Below the pieces are notes generated by a model, which made no database searches, was not told where the DNA came from, and saw only the letters and a list, made by a program, of their open reading frames with translations. Source: an uncultured Paenibacillaceae bacterium (GTDB lineage Bacteria; Bacillota; Bacilli; Paenibacillales; CALAME01). Taken from it: a stretch of DNA of 13,033 nucleotides. Both the position numbers and the translations under genes were made by a program. The DNA is taken from positions 1-13,033 of the forward strand of contig CALKAN010000149.1 of the NCBI GenBank assembly GCA_937983035.1, in the 5' to 3' direction. Of the stretch, positions 1-6,421 are shown piece after piece (positions within the stretch are counted from its first letter, which is position 1; every line of letters starts with the position of its first letter).

Positions 1-660
1 CGCCCGGCCCTGGCGGCGCTGATGGTCATACTTGCCATGCTGACGGATGGTGTCGATGGGCGTGTCGCGAGAGCGCTGAATGCGCAAAGTGAATTTGGCA
101 AAGAGTTGGATTCATTGTCGGATGTGATTTCATTTGGAGTGGCGCCTGCATTCATCATGTTTGTCGTAGCTTTGCAAGATTTAGGCGCACTGGGATGGTT
201 TGTCACCGCATTTTTTCCGGTTTGCGGAGCATTGCGATTAGCGCGGTTTAATGTGAGCGCAAGCTCTCCCGGATATTTTGTCGGGTTACCGATACCTGCT
301 GCAGGCGGAGTGTTGGCAACGCTGGCGCTGTTCCATCAAGAACTGCCTGCTGCATTGATGATGGTTTCAACGATTGTGCTGGCTGTATTGATGGTCAGTT
401 TTGTAAAATATCCAGATTTTAAGAAAGTGCATTTCTCGAATGCGCTGCTTGTCATTTCATTTTTGATCGTGTTGGCAATGATCGGCTTGTTCATCTTTAA
501 CCCTGAATCGATCGAAACATGGTCTAAGCTGATGTTGATTCCGCTTGTGTTATATGCATTGTACGGACTAAAAAAAAACATTGACCTTTTGTTCCGTTTG
601 TTTTTGAGGAAACGAAGAAAGTCTTCGAATCAAGCTGTTGACGAAACCGCTGAAGTATAG
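1..660 (+). CDS. pssA: CDP-diacylglycerol--serine O-phosphatidyltransferase, 5'-truncated by window edge
   Basis: Membrane enzyme that transfers phosphatidyl from CDP-diacylglycerol to L-serine, giving phosphatidylserine, the precursor of phosphatidylethanolamine. The reading frame is open from base 1, so the N-terminus lies outside the window; the first ATG at 22 is internal. The CDP-alcohol phosphotransferase signature DG-x2-AR-x8-G-x3-D-x3-D is complete at visible residues 19-41 (D19, G20, A23, R24, G33, D37, D41); its aspartates bind metal and drive catalysis. Several hydrophobic segments follow, then a basic C-terminal tail rich in Lys and Arg from about residue 195. The 219 visible residues are longer than Bacillus subtilis PssA (about 177), because of extra C-terminal membrane segments. 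A terminator follows at 715-751. The family call is firm. The serine specificity rests on overall resemblance to Gram-positive PssA; a phosphatidylglycerophosphate synthase is less likely. Confidence 0.88.
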   Translation, partial: RPALAALMVILAMLTDGVDGRVARALNAQSEFGKELDSLSDVISFGVAPAFIMFVVALQDLGALGWFVTAFFPVCGALRLARFNVSASSPGYFVGLPIPAAGGVLATLALFHQELPAALMMVSTIVLAVLMVSFVKYPDFKKVHFSNALLVISFLIVLAMIGLFIFNPESIETWSKLMLIPLVLYALYGLKKNIDLLFRLFLRKRRKSSNQAVDETAEV

Positions 661-714
661 AAGCTGATCGATGCAAATATAAAGCGAGGCGCTTTGCTGC
701 CGTCAAATATGCCG

Positions 715-751
715 AAAAAGGCCTATCCGCGATGTGGATAAGGCCTTTTTT
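715..751. terminator. Bidirectional intrinsic terminator between convergent genes
   Basis: A-run (715-719), GC-rich stem AAGGCC-TATCC / GGATA-AGGCCTT with one bulged base, and a T-run (746-751). The A-run on the left reads as a T-run on the minus strand, so it can stop pssA transcripts from the left and those of the minus-strand gene from the right. A smaller perfect hairpin, AAAGCG-agg-CGCTTT, lies just upstream at 681-695 without a proper T-run. Confidence 0.85.
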
Positions 752-761
752 GCATGGAGTT

Positions 762-1157
762 TTAAGATAATCGGAACAATCCCAAAGTAGAGCACTTGCT
801 TGATTCTTTCGTAATCACTTCTCCCAAATCAATGCCCAGCAGATTGCAAAGCGCAGCCATGTAGAAAATATTTCTGCCCAGCTCAGATGATACCGCTTCC
901 AAACAATTGTCGCAAAGATTGCCCGACATGTGAGTTTGCAATATATCTTTCGCTTGTTCCAATGTCATATTCTCTGTATACGGCTGTTTTGACGCTCGGA
1001 CTTCAACGCATCCGCACTCGGTGATTGCTTTTACGACTGACCGGTGGACGGATGAATTGGATTGATCGTATTTTGACAATACATCCAGAATGCTTCGATG
1101 ACGCAGCAACAATTCAGACACTTGATTCTGAAATTCTTTAAGACTCAGCGAACTCAA
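762..1157 (-). CDS. Small conserved cysteine-containing protein, DUF1573-type annotation
   Basis: A 131-residue soluble protein of unknown function and the only minus-strand gene in the window. I recall closely similar proteins at this spot in Paenibacillus, where automatic annotation names them DUF1573 domain-containing; no experimental role is known to me. Visible features are a helical N-terminus (about residues 5-30), an ECGC pair (C48, C50), an LCDNC motif (C82, C85) and a C-terminal GLFRLS. The CxC plus CxxC arrangement could hold a metal or form disulfides, which is inference. Start choice: a GTG at 1166 is possible, but the sequence GAGGTG (minus strand, 1169-1164) that contains this GTG makes a good ribosome binding site for the TTG at 1157, six bases further on, giving the N-terminus MSSLSLKEF. 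A promoter lies at 1192-1220 and a shared terminator at 715-751, so it is probably a single-gene transcript. Confidence 0.8.
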   Translation of the reverse strand: MSSLSLKEFQNQVSELLLRHRSILDVLSKYDQSNSSVHRSVVKAITECGCVEVRASKQPYTENMTLEQAKDILQTHMSGNLCDNCLEAVSSELGRNIFYMAALCNLLGIDLGEVITKESSKCSTLGLFRLS

Positions 1158-1191
1158 TCCATTCACCTCATTGCTTCAATTTGTATTTATC

Positions 1192-1220
1192 ATTATAAAG
1201 CAAATTTCCAGATAATTCAA
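1192..1220 (-). promoter_or_regulatory. Sigma-A-type promoter for the minus-strand gene
   Basis: On the minus strand, -35 TTGAAT (1220-1215) and a consensus -10 TATAAT (1197-1192) are separated by exactly 17 bases. The start codon follows about 35 bases after the -10. No better candidate lies upstream of this gene. Confidence 0.7.
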
Positions 1221-1325
1221 AAGTTATTATGCATGAAAAAAAGCGCCTCCGTGCGATTATTTTTAAAAAAATGGCAGATTAGGGTTAGGTTTTTTTCAAA
1301 TTGATCATACTGGTAATGTGCGGAT

Positions 1326-1410
1326 GTTTCATGAAACTTTTTTCCGTTTGCGGCGTTCAGATTTTTTTTGCCGCAAAATAAACCGAATGCAAACCGTTTA
1401 GGATGCAAAC
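1326..1410. repeat. Cluster of short inverted and direct repeats upstream of yacL
   Basis: Three elements sit in the yacL upstream region. The first is a perfect 12-base palindrome GTTTCATGAAAC (1326-1337). The second is an inverted repeat TTTGCGGC / GCCGCAAA (1347-1354 and 1370-1377) around a 15-base T-rich loop. The third is two direct copies of ATGCAAAC (1387-1394 and 1403-1410). The palindrome could be an operator and the inverted repeat a weak RNA hairpin. I saw no convincing promoter for yacL between them. Confidence 0.45.
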
Positions 1411-1428
1411 AGTTGGAGGTGAGACAAT

Positions 1429-2487
1429 TTGAAACGAATATTGCAAATTTGCTTGCTTGGAGCCGGTGCGTATGCGGGGTATGTTCTGGGCGCCGGCGGA
1501 TGGTTCAGCATGAGCCGCTATTTTGCCTTTCCGTGGATCACAGCCATGATTGGACTGGCTGCAGGGTACTTCGCCAGCGCGGCAGTTTATCGCTTTGTCG
1601 GGCAGAAGCTCGTCAAATTGGAGCAAAAGCTGGATCAGCTGCCGGGAGATGATTTGTTCATCGGTTCAGCAGGCTGGATCGGCGGGTTGTTGGTATCTTT
1701 CTTACTCTATCCGGCGTGGAACAGCATGGACAATATCAGCGGATATTCCTTGACCTTATTTTCTGTTATCATGGGATATGCAGGATTCTATATCAGCTAT
1801 CGAAAAAAAGAAGATTTAAAGAAGCTCTGGTCGAGCCGAAGAGTGAATGAATCTTCTAAGGTTGAGGAAAGAAGCGGCGGAGAACACAAAATATTGGACA
1901 CAAGCGTGATCATTGACGGACGCATTGCCGATCTGTGCAAGACAGGTTTTATTGAAGGCGTTCTGGTGATCCCGGGCTTTGTCCTGGAAGAGCTGCAGCA
2001 TATTGCAGATTCGTCCGATTTGCTTAAGCGAAACCGGGGAAGGCGCGGATTAGACATTTTAAATAAAATACGCAAAGAGCTCGACATTCAAGTTCAAATT
2101 TATGAAGGTGATTTTGAAGAGATCGCCGAAGTTGACTCCAAGCTCGTCAAACTGGCCAAGCTGCTGGAAGGCAAAGTGGTGACGAACGATTTTAATCTGA
2201 ACAAAGTGTGCGAACTGCAAGGCGTGGAGGTTTTGAATATTAACGATCTGGCCAATGCGGTCAAGCCGATCGTGCTGCCCGGAGAAGAATTGATGGTGCA
2301 AGTCATTAAAGACGGCAAGGAGCACGGCCAAGGCGTCGCTTACTTAGATGACGGCACGATGATCGTTGTTGAAGAAGGACGGGAATATATCGGAAGCAGA
2401 TTGGAAGTTCTCGTGACCAGCGTGCTGCAAACATCGGCTGGACGCATGATCTTCGCCAAACCGAAATTAATGGAAAAAGCCTTGTAA
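1429..2487 (+). CDS. yacL: Membrane-anchored PIN/TRAM domain protein, YacL family
   Basis: A 352-residue protein of the Bacillus YacL family: an N-terminal membrane module, a PIN nuclease-fold domain and a C-terminal TRAM domain. Hydrophobic segments lie at about residues 4-24, 34-55, 78-97 and 103-123, followed by a basic cytoplasmic linker (125-150). The PIN domain (about 153-275) begins HKILDTSVIIDGR and has acidic residues where the metal site is expected (D157, D163, E187/E188, D236, D254). The TRAM part (about 283-345) is a nucleic-acid-binding fold. Family knowledge suggests an RNase tethered at the membrane, but the substrate is not established. Translation starts at TTG 1429 behind a strong GGAGGTGAG (1415-1423). 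The ispD start follows about 60 bases after the stop. Confidence 0.92.
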   Translation: MKRILQICLLGAGAYAGYVLGAGGWFSMSRYFAFPWITAMIGLAAGYFASAAVYRFVGQKLVKLEQKLDQLPGDDLFIGSAGWIGGLLVSFLLYPAWNSMDNISGYSLTLFSVIMGYAGFYISYRKKEDLKKLWSSRRVNESSKVEERSGGEHKILDTSVIIDGRIADLCKTGFIEGVLVIPGFVLEELQHIADSSDLLKRNRGRRGLDILNKIRKELDIQVQIYEGDFEEIAEVDSKLVKLAKLLEGKVVTNDFNLNKVCELQGVEVLNINDLANAVKPIVLPGEELMVQVIKDGKEHGQGVAYLDDGTMIVVEEGREYIGSRLEVLVTSVLQTSAGRMIFAKPKLMEKAL

Positions 2488-2548
2488 AAGGGTTATGATA
2501 GGAATGGATTAAGCAAAAGCCATTCCAAGTGCATGAAAGGTGAAGGTC

Positions 2549-3238
2549 ATGGAACGTCTAGGAGTCGTGATCGTTGCCGCCGGGACCGGTTCGCGGATGA
2601 ACACGGCGGTAAGGAAGCAATTTCTGCAGCTGAAAGATAAACCGATTTTAGTCCATGCTGTTGAAGTGTTTGAGGGGATGCCGGAAGTTTCAGAAATCGT
2701 CATCGTAACCGGCAGCTCTGATATAAATAGGGTAGAGCAATATATAAGCATGTATCATTGGCATAAAATTAAAGCGATCGTGCCGGGCGGTTCAGACCGG
2801 CAGCAATCCGTATATTATGGATTGCAGGCGGTATCCAGCGAAACGGAGTGGGTGTTGATCCACGACGGGGTCAGGCCGTTCGTTACGCCGGAAGCCGCCC
2901 TGCGCTGTTTGGAGGGCGCTGCAAGCACTGGAGCGGCTGTGCTGGCCGTGCCGGTGAAAGACACGATCAAACAAATCAATGATGCGGGGCAAATTGTTGC
3001 CACGCTTGAGCGGACAAGCTTGCGCGCGATCCAGACGCCGCAGGCTTTTCGCCGATCTCTCATATTGGAAGCCCATCGGACGGCGATGGAGCAGGGCTGG
3101 CAAGCGACCGATGATGCCGCTTTAGCGGAAATGATGGGACATGCGGTCGTTGCTGTAGACGGAGATTACCGAAATATTAAAATAACGACTCCGGAAGACT
3201 TGGCTGTCGCTGAGCAGCTGCTGGGCGGCGAAGCATAA
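2549..3238 (+). CDS. ispD: 2-C-methyl-D-erythritol 4-phosphate cytidylyltransferase
   Basis: Third enzyme of the MEP pathway to isoprenoids: joins methylerythritol phosphate to CTP, giving CDP-methylerythritol and pyrophosphate. The protein has the family's usual length of about 229 residues. The nucleotide-binding motif AAGTGSRM (10-17) with K23 opens a Rossmann-like fold. HDGVRPF lies in the middle, and the C-terminus carries the typical ITTPEDL. I chose ATG 2549 over the in-frame GTG at 2540, because AAAGGTGA (2536-2543) is well placed for the ATG and the protein then starts MERLGVVIVAAG as in relatives. ispF follows after 84 bases. The two are neighbours in Bacillus too; they catalyse steps flanking IspE. 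Confidence 0.96.
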   Translation: MERLGVVIVAAGTGSRMNTAVRKQFLQLKDKPILVHAVEVFEGMPEVSEIVIVTGSSDINRVEQYISMYHWHKIKAIVPGGSDRQQSVYYGLQAVSSETEWVLIHDGVRPFVTPEAALRCLEGAASTGAAVLAVPVKDTIKQINDAGQIVATLERTSLRAIQTPQAFRRSLILEAHRTAMEQGWQATDDAALAEMMGHAVVAVDGDYRNIKITTPEDLAVAEQLLGGEA

Positions 3239-3322
3239 TTCCGACCAGTTTCATGCTGCCGGCTGTGCAAGGAGTTAATGCAGGCCAAATTCATCATTTT
3301 TGCATAAGAAGGAGAGGAGAAA

Positions 3323-3808
3323 ATGGAGTTTAGGATCGGACATGGTTTTGACGTTCATCGACTGACAGCAGGGCGGCCGTGCATCATCGGCGGCATTGAG
3401 ATCCCGTATGACAGAGGCTTGGAAGGCCATTCGGACGGGGACGTGCTGTTGCACGCAGTGGCAGATGCAGTGCTGGGAGCGCTGGCGCTCGGTGACATTG
3501 GCAGACATTTTCCGGACACCGATCCGCAATATAAAGATGCGGACAGCAAGAAGCTGCTTTTGCATGTGTGGGGGCTCGCCAAACAGGCCGGCTATCGGCT
3601 GGGGAATCTGGATGTCACTTTGATCGCGCAAGAGCCGAAGATGGCGCCGCATATCCCTGCCATGATCGATTGCCTGGCGCAGCTGCTCGAAGCCGAGCGT
3701 TCGCAAATCAACGTGAAAGCGACCACTTCCGAAAGGCTGGGATTTACCGGCAGAGGGGAAGGGATCGCTTGTGAATCGGTTGTTTCTTTGATCAAACATA
3801 TGCTATGA
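3323..3808 (+). CDS. ispF: 2-C-methyl-D-erythritol 2,4-cyclodiphosphate synthase
   Basis: Converts 4-diphosphocytidyl-methylerythritol 2-phosphate into the cyclic diphosphate, releasing CMP, in the MEP pathway. The protein has 161 residues, normal for this homotrimeric enzyme. The zinc ligands are visible as D10 and H12 (GFDVH) and H44 (VLLHAVADA). GHSDGD (35-40) is the family signature, and the C-terminal TSERLGFTGRGEGIA is typical of the cytidine-binding part. ATG 3323 follows a strong AAGGAGAGGAGA. The gene ends close upstream of gltX, and the end of this gene carries a possible gltX promoter. Confidence 0.97.
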   Translation: MEFRIGHGFDVHRLTAGRPCIIGGIEIPYDRGLEGHSDGDVLLHAVADAVLGALALGDIGRHFPDTDPQYKDADSKKLLLHVWGLAKQAGYRLGNLDVTLIAQEPKMAPHIPAMIDCLAQLLEAERSQINVKATTSERLGFTGRGEGIACESVVSLIKHML

Positions 3809-3809
3809 T
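3780..3809 (+). promoter_or_regulatory. Possible extended -10 promoter for gltX inside the 3' end of ispF
   Basis: TGCTATGAT (3801-3809) is an extended -10, with a weak -35 TTGTTT (3780-3785) 18 bases away. It lies about 40 bases before the gltX start. gltX could equally be read through from ispD-ispF, since I see no terminator between them. Confidence 0.35.
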
Positions 3810-3847
3810 GTTGAATTATTCGTAAGAGAGCGAGAGGAGAGGTGTTT

Positions 3848-5317
3848 ATGTCCGCAAAGATTCGGGTGCGCTATGCGCCAAGCCCTACTGGACATTTGCA
3901 TATTGGCAATGCACGCACCGCTTTGTTTAATTATTTGTTTGCCCGCAAATTCAACGGAACGTTTGTCGTGCGCATTGAAGACACGGACCAGAAGCGAAAT
4001 GTCGCCGGTGGTGAAGAAAATCAGCTGAAATTTATGAAATGGCTCGGACTGGAGTGGGATGAGAGCGTCGATTGCGGCGGTGAATTCGGTCCATATCGCC
4101 AAACGGAGCGGCTTGCTCTCTATGAGAAATGCGTGCAGGAACTGCTGGAGCGGGGGCTGGCTTATCACTGTTATTGCACGGAGGAAGAGCTGGAACAAGA
4201 GCGGAAAGAACAGATGGACCGCGGAGAAAACCCGAAGTATTCCAGAAAGTGCAGCCGGCTGACGCCGGAAGAGCGGCAAGCGCTTGAGGCGTCGGGAAGA
4301 AAAGCGAGCATCCGTTTCCGCGTGCCTGATAACAAAGAATATGTGTTTGATGACATGGTCAAGGGAGAAGTGCGTTTCGAAGCAGACGGTTTCGGCGATT
4401 TTGTCATTATGAAAAAAGACGGCTTTCCTACATACAACTTTGCCGTTGTCGTGGACGATCATCATATGCAAATTTCACACGTGCTTCGCGGTGACGACCA
4501 TATTTCGAATACGCCGCGTCAATTGATGATTTACGAGGCGTTCGGCTGGGAACCGCCGGTGTTCGGTCATATGAGCCTGATCGTGAACGAGCAGCGGAAA
4601 AAATTGAGCAAACGGGATGAAAGCATCCTGCAATTTATCGAGCAGTATCATGACATGGGCTATTTGCCGGAGGCGCTGTTTAATTTCATCGCTTTGCTCG
4701 GCTGGTCGCCGGAAGGAGAAGAAGAAATTTTCTCCAAAGAGCAGTTTATTGAACAATTTGATCCCGGCAGGCTGTCGAAAAGCCCGGCTGTTTTTGATAC
4801 GGACAAATTGCTGCATATCAGCAATCATTATATTAAGCACGCAGAACCGCAGCGCATCGTTGAATTGGCCCTTCCTTACTTGCAAAAGGCGGGCAGGCTG
4901 CCGGAAACGTTAGATGAGAATGAGAAGGCATGGGCGTCTGCTTTAATCGGGTTGTTCCAGGACCGGATGCGCTTCTTGGCTGAAATTACGGAATTGTCGA
5001 AGCTGTTTTTCGAGGAAGACGTGCAGCTTGAACCTGAAGCAGCCAAAGTGCTTGATGAAGAACATGTGCCGGAAGTGATGGCCGGCTTGCATGAGAAGCT
5101 GCAGCAAGCAGAACAATTTACGACAGACGCCATTAAAGCAGCGATTAAAGCTGTGCAGAAAGAGACCGGGCATAAAGGAAAGCGGCTTTTTATGCCGATT
5201 CGCGCTGCTGTTACGGGTCAAACGCACGGGCCGGACTTGAACGTAACTTTGTATCTGTTAGGGCGGGACAAAGTGTTGGAACGCTTGTCAAGATGGCAAG
5301 GACAGATTGCAAAATGA
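3848..5317 (+). CDS. gltX: Glutamyl-tRNA synthetase (class I)
   Basis: Attaches glutamate to tRNA-Glu with ATP. In Bacillales without GlnRS it also mischarges tRNA-Gln for later amidation; that wider role is inferred from relatives. The protein has 489 residues. The HIGH-type motif is HLHIG (16-20), the KMSKS-type motif is KLSKR (252-256), and Cys residues at 108, 110 and 135 match the zinc-binding insertion of bacterial GluRS. The C-terminal anticodon-binding domain is helical and ends in a basic tail. ATG 3848 is preferred over the in-frame GTG at 3842, because GGAGAGG (3836-3842) lies directly before it. Downstream is a new promoter and a T-box, so cysE is controlled separately from gltX. 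Confidence 0.97.
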   Translation: MSAKIRVRYAPSPTGHLHIGNARTALFNYLFARKFNGTFVVRIEDTDQKRNVAGGEENQLKFMKWLGLEWDESVDCGGEFGPYRQTERLALYEKCVQELLERGLAYHCYCTEEELEQERKEQMDRGENPKYSRKCSRLTPEERQALEASGRKASIRFRVPDNKEYVFDDMVKGEVRFEADGFGDFVIMKKDGFPTYNFAVVVDDHHMQISHVLRGDDHISNTPRQLMIYEAFGWEPPVFGHMSLIVNEQRKKLSKRDESILQFIEQYHDMGYLPEALFNFIALLGWSPEGEEEIFSKEQFIEQFDPGRLSKSPAVFDTDKLLHISNHYIKHAEPQRIVELALPYLQKAGRLPETLDENEKAWASALIGLFQDRMRFLAEITELSKLFFEEDVQLEPEAAKVLDEEHVPEVMAGLHEKLQQAEQFTTDAIKAAIKAVQKETGHKGKRLFMPIRAAVTGQTHGPDLNVTLYLLGRDKVLERLSRWQGQIAK

Positions 5318-5354
5318 TGCAGTTCCGGACCGGGCTGCGCAGCAATTCAAACAA

Positions 5355-5383
5355 TTGTCAATCTTGCATGAATCGGCTATACT
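5355..5383 (+). promoter_or_regulatory. Sigma-A-type promoter of the T-box/cysE operon
   Basis: -35 TTGTCA (5355-5360), exactly 17 bases of spacer, -10 TATACT (5378-5383). Transcription would start near 5390, just ahead of the T-box Stem I, as expected for a riboswitch leader. Confidence 0.72.
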
Positions 5384-5410
5384 TGTAAAAAAATCGATAT
5401 TGGCTGTTTA

Positions 5411-5694
5411 GGTGATGATCAAGAGAAATGAACCGTGCTGTTCAGCTGCAGAGAGGATAACCGGCGCTTGCCGCGTCAAGCCGGGCTGGAAGTTATCCGC
5501 TGACTGGGTTCGTGGATGCGCTTGTGAGCCTTTGCGCCTGAAACCTGTCGTTTAGAGGATGACAGGCAAGTAGGGTCAACGTTTCGTTCGCGTTAAGAGC
5601 GTTGAGGGGGATCGGGCTTTTGTCAGCCATGATCCAAGCAGAGTGGAACCGCGCACAGCGTCTCTGCAGCGTCAGCTGCAAAGACGCTTTTTTT
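5411..5694 (+). promoter_or_regulatory. T-box riboswitch, probably cysteine-specific
   Basis: Leader RNA that senses uncharged tRNA and controls cysE-cysS by antitermination. The conserved T-box AGAGTGGAACCGCG is at 5640-5653. GCAGAG (5638-5643) can pair with CTCTGC (5662-5667) as antiterminator, excluding the terminator at 5658-5687. Stem I carries the GCAGAGAGG bulge motif (about 5443-5451) and a GGATAAC/GTTATCC helix. Additional stems are CCTGTC/GACAGG and CAACG/CGTTG. The best specifier candidate is TGC (Cys) at 5517-5519, within GGATGCG. The acceptor-pairing tetrad is TGGA (5644-5647) rather than the common TGGT. It would match discriminator base U73, which is typical of tRNA-Cys. That independent match and the downstream cysE-cysS support cysteine. 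The exact specifier position is inferred without folding. Confidence 0.9.
5658..5694 (+). terminator. T-box regulatory terminator
   Basis: Stem GCGTCT-c-TGCAGC, loop GTCA, GCTGCA-a-AGACGC, then seven T (5688-5694). It shares bases 5662-5667 with the antiterminator, which is the switch that decides whether cysE is transcribed. Confidence 0.9.
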
Positions 5695-5776
5695 GGTGCT
5701 GGGACAGGGGAGTGTTGCCATTGACGGCGATGATTTGTTGATCATTTGGTGAAACCATAGGAGGGGGAAGGCTGCA

Positions 5777-6421
5777 ATGCGAATCATAAAAGAAGACATT
5801 CAAGCGGTGTTCGACAATGATCCGGCAGCTAGAAGCGTAATAGAAGTTGTGTTTACTTACTCCGGCCTGCATGCGTTGTGGGCGCATCGGATTGCTCATT
5901 TTTTTTATCGGCGCGGATTACTGACGATCGCTAGAATCATATCGCAAGTCAGCCGTTTTTTTACAGGGATTGAAATCCATCCCGGCGCCAAAATTGGCAG
6001 AAGAGTGTTTATCGATCATGGAATGGGCGTCGTCATTGGGGAAACTTGCGAAATCGGCAATGATGTCATCCTTTATCAGGGAGTGACGCTGGGAGGAACA
6101 GGCAAGGAAAAGGGCAAGCGTCATCCGACGATCGGCAACAATGTTGTCATCGGATCAGGCGCGAAAGTGCTCGGATCTTTTAAAGTAGGAGATCATGCGG
6201 TCATCGGCGCGAACGCCGTCGTGTTGAAAGAGGTGCCTCCGAACTGTACCGTTGTCGGCATACCTGGTAAAATCGTTAAGAGAGACGGCGTGAAAATGGA
6301 AAAGCTGGACCATGGCAATCTGCCGGATCCAATGGTTGAAATTGTTCAGAAACTGCAGCAAGAAATCGATCATTTGAAAGCAGAATTGGAATTGATGAAA
6401 CAAAACGGGAGGAAATCATAA
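5777..6421 (+). CDS. cysE: Serine O-acetyltransferase
   Basis: Acetylates L-serine with acetyl-CoA to O-acetylserine, the direct precursor of cysteine. The protein has 214 residues, close to other Firmicutes CysE and shorter than the enterobacterial form. A helical N-terminal domain (1-60) is followed by a left-handed beta-helix of hexapeptide repeats (about 66-165). The catalytic pair is D80-H81 in FIDHGMGVVIGET, and H116 lies in KRHPTIG. The tail (about 185-210) is charged and probably coiled. ATG 5777 follows AGGAGGGGGAAGG. The stop TAA shares its last A with the cysS ATG, implying translational coupling. Control by the upstream T-box fits a need for cysteine when tRNA-Cys is uncharged. 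Confidence 0.96.
   Translation: MRIIKEDIQAVFDNDPAARSVIEVVFTYSGLHALWAHRIAHFFYRRGLLTIARIISQVSRFFTGIEIHPGAKIGRRVFIDHGMGVVIGETCEIGNDVILYQGVTLGGTGKEKGKRHPTIGNNVVIGSGAKVLGSFKVGDHAVIGANAVVLKEVPPNCTVVGIPGKIVKRDGVKMEKLDHGNLPDPMVEIVQKLQQEIDHLKAELELMKQNGRKS

Noticed and set aside
1229..1270. Terminator-like A/T runs around GCGCCTCCGTGCG
   Set aside because: The possible stem is short and poorly paired, and no gene ends nearby on either strand.
1279..1290. Telomere-like TTAGGGTTAGG string
   Set aside because: Two partial copies by chance in an intergenic region of a circular-type bacterial chromosome; no longer array.
3803..4471. 222-codon minus-strand open frame opposite gltX
   Set aside because: Lies entirely antisense to the conserved catalytic part of gltX; it arises from codon bias of the real gene. 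The same holds for the long minus-strand frame opposite ispF (3275-3799).
5319..5345. Terminator after gltX (GCTGCGCAGC palindrome)
   Set aside because: No T-run follows and the hairpin has no proper loop; gltX transcripts may simply run into the T-box terminator.
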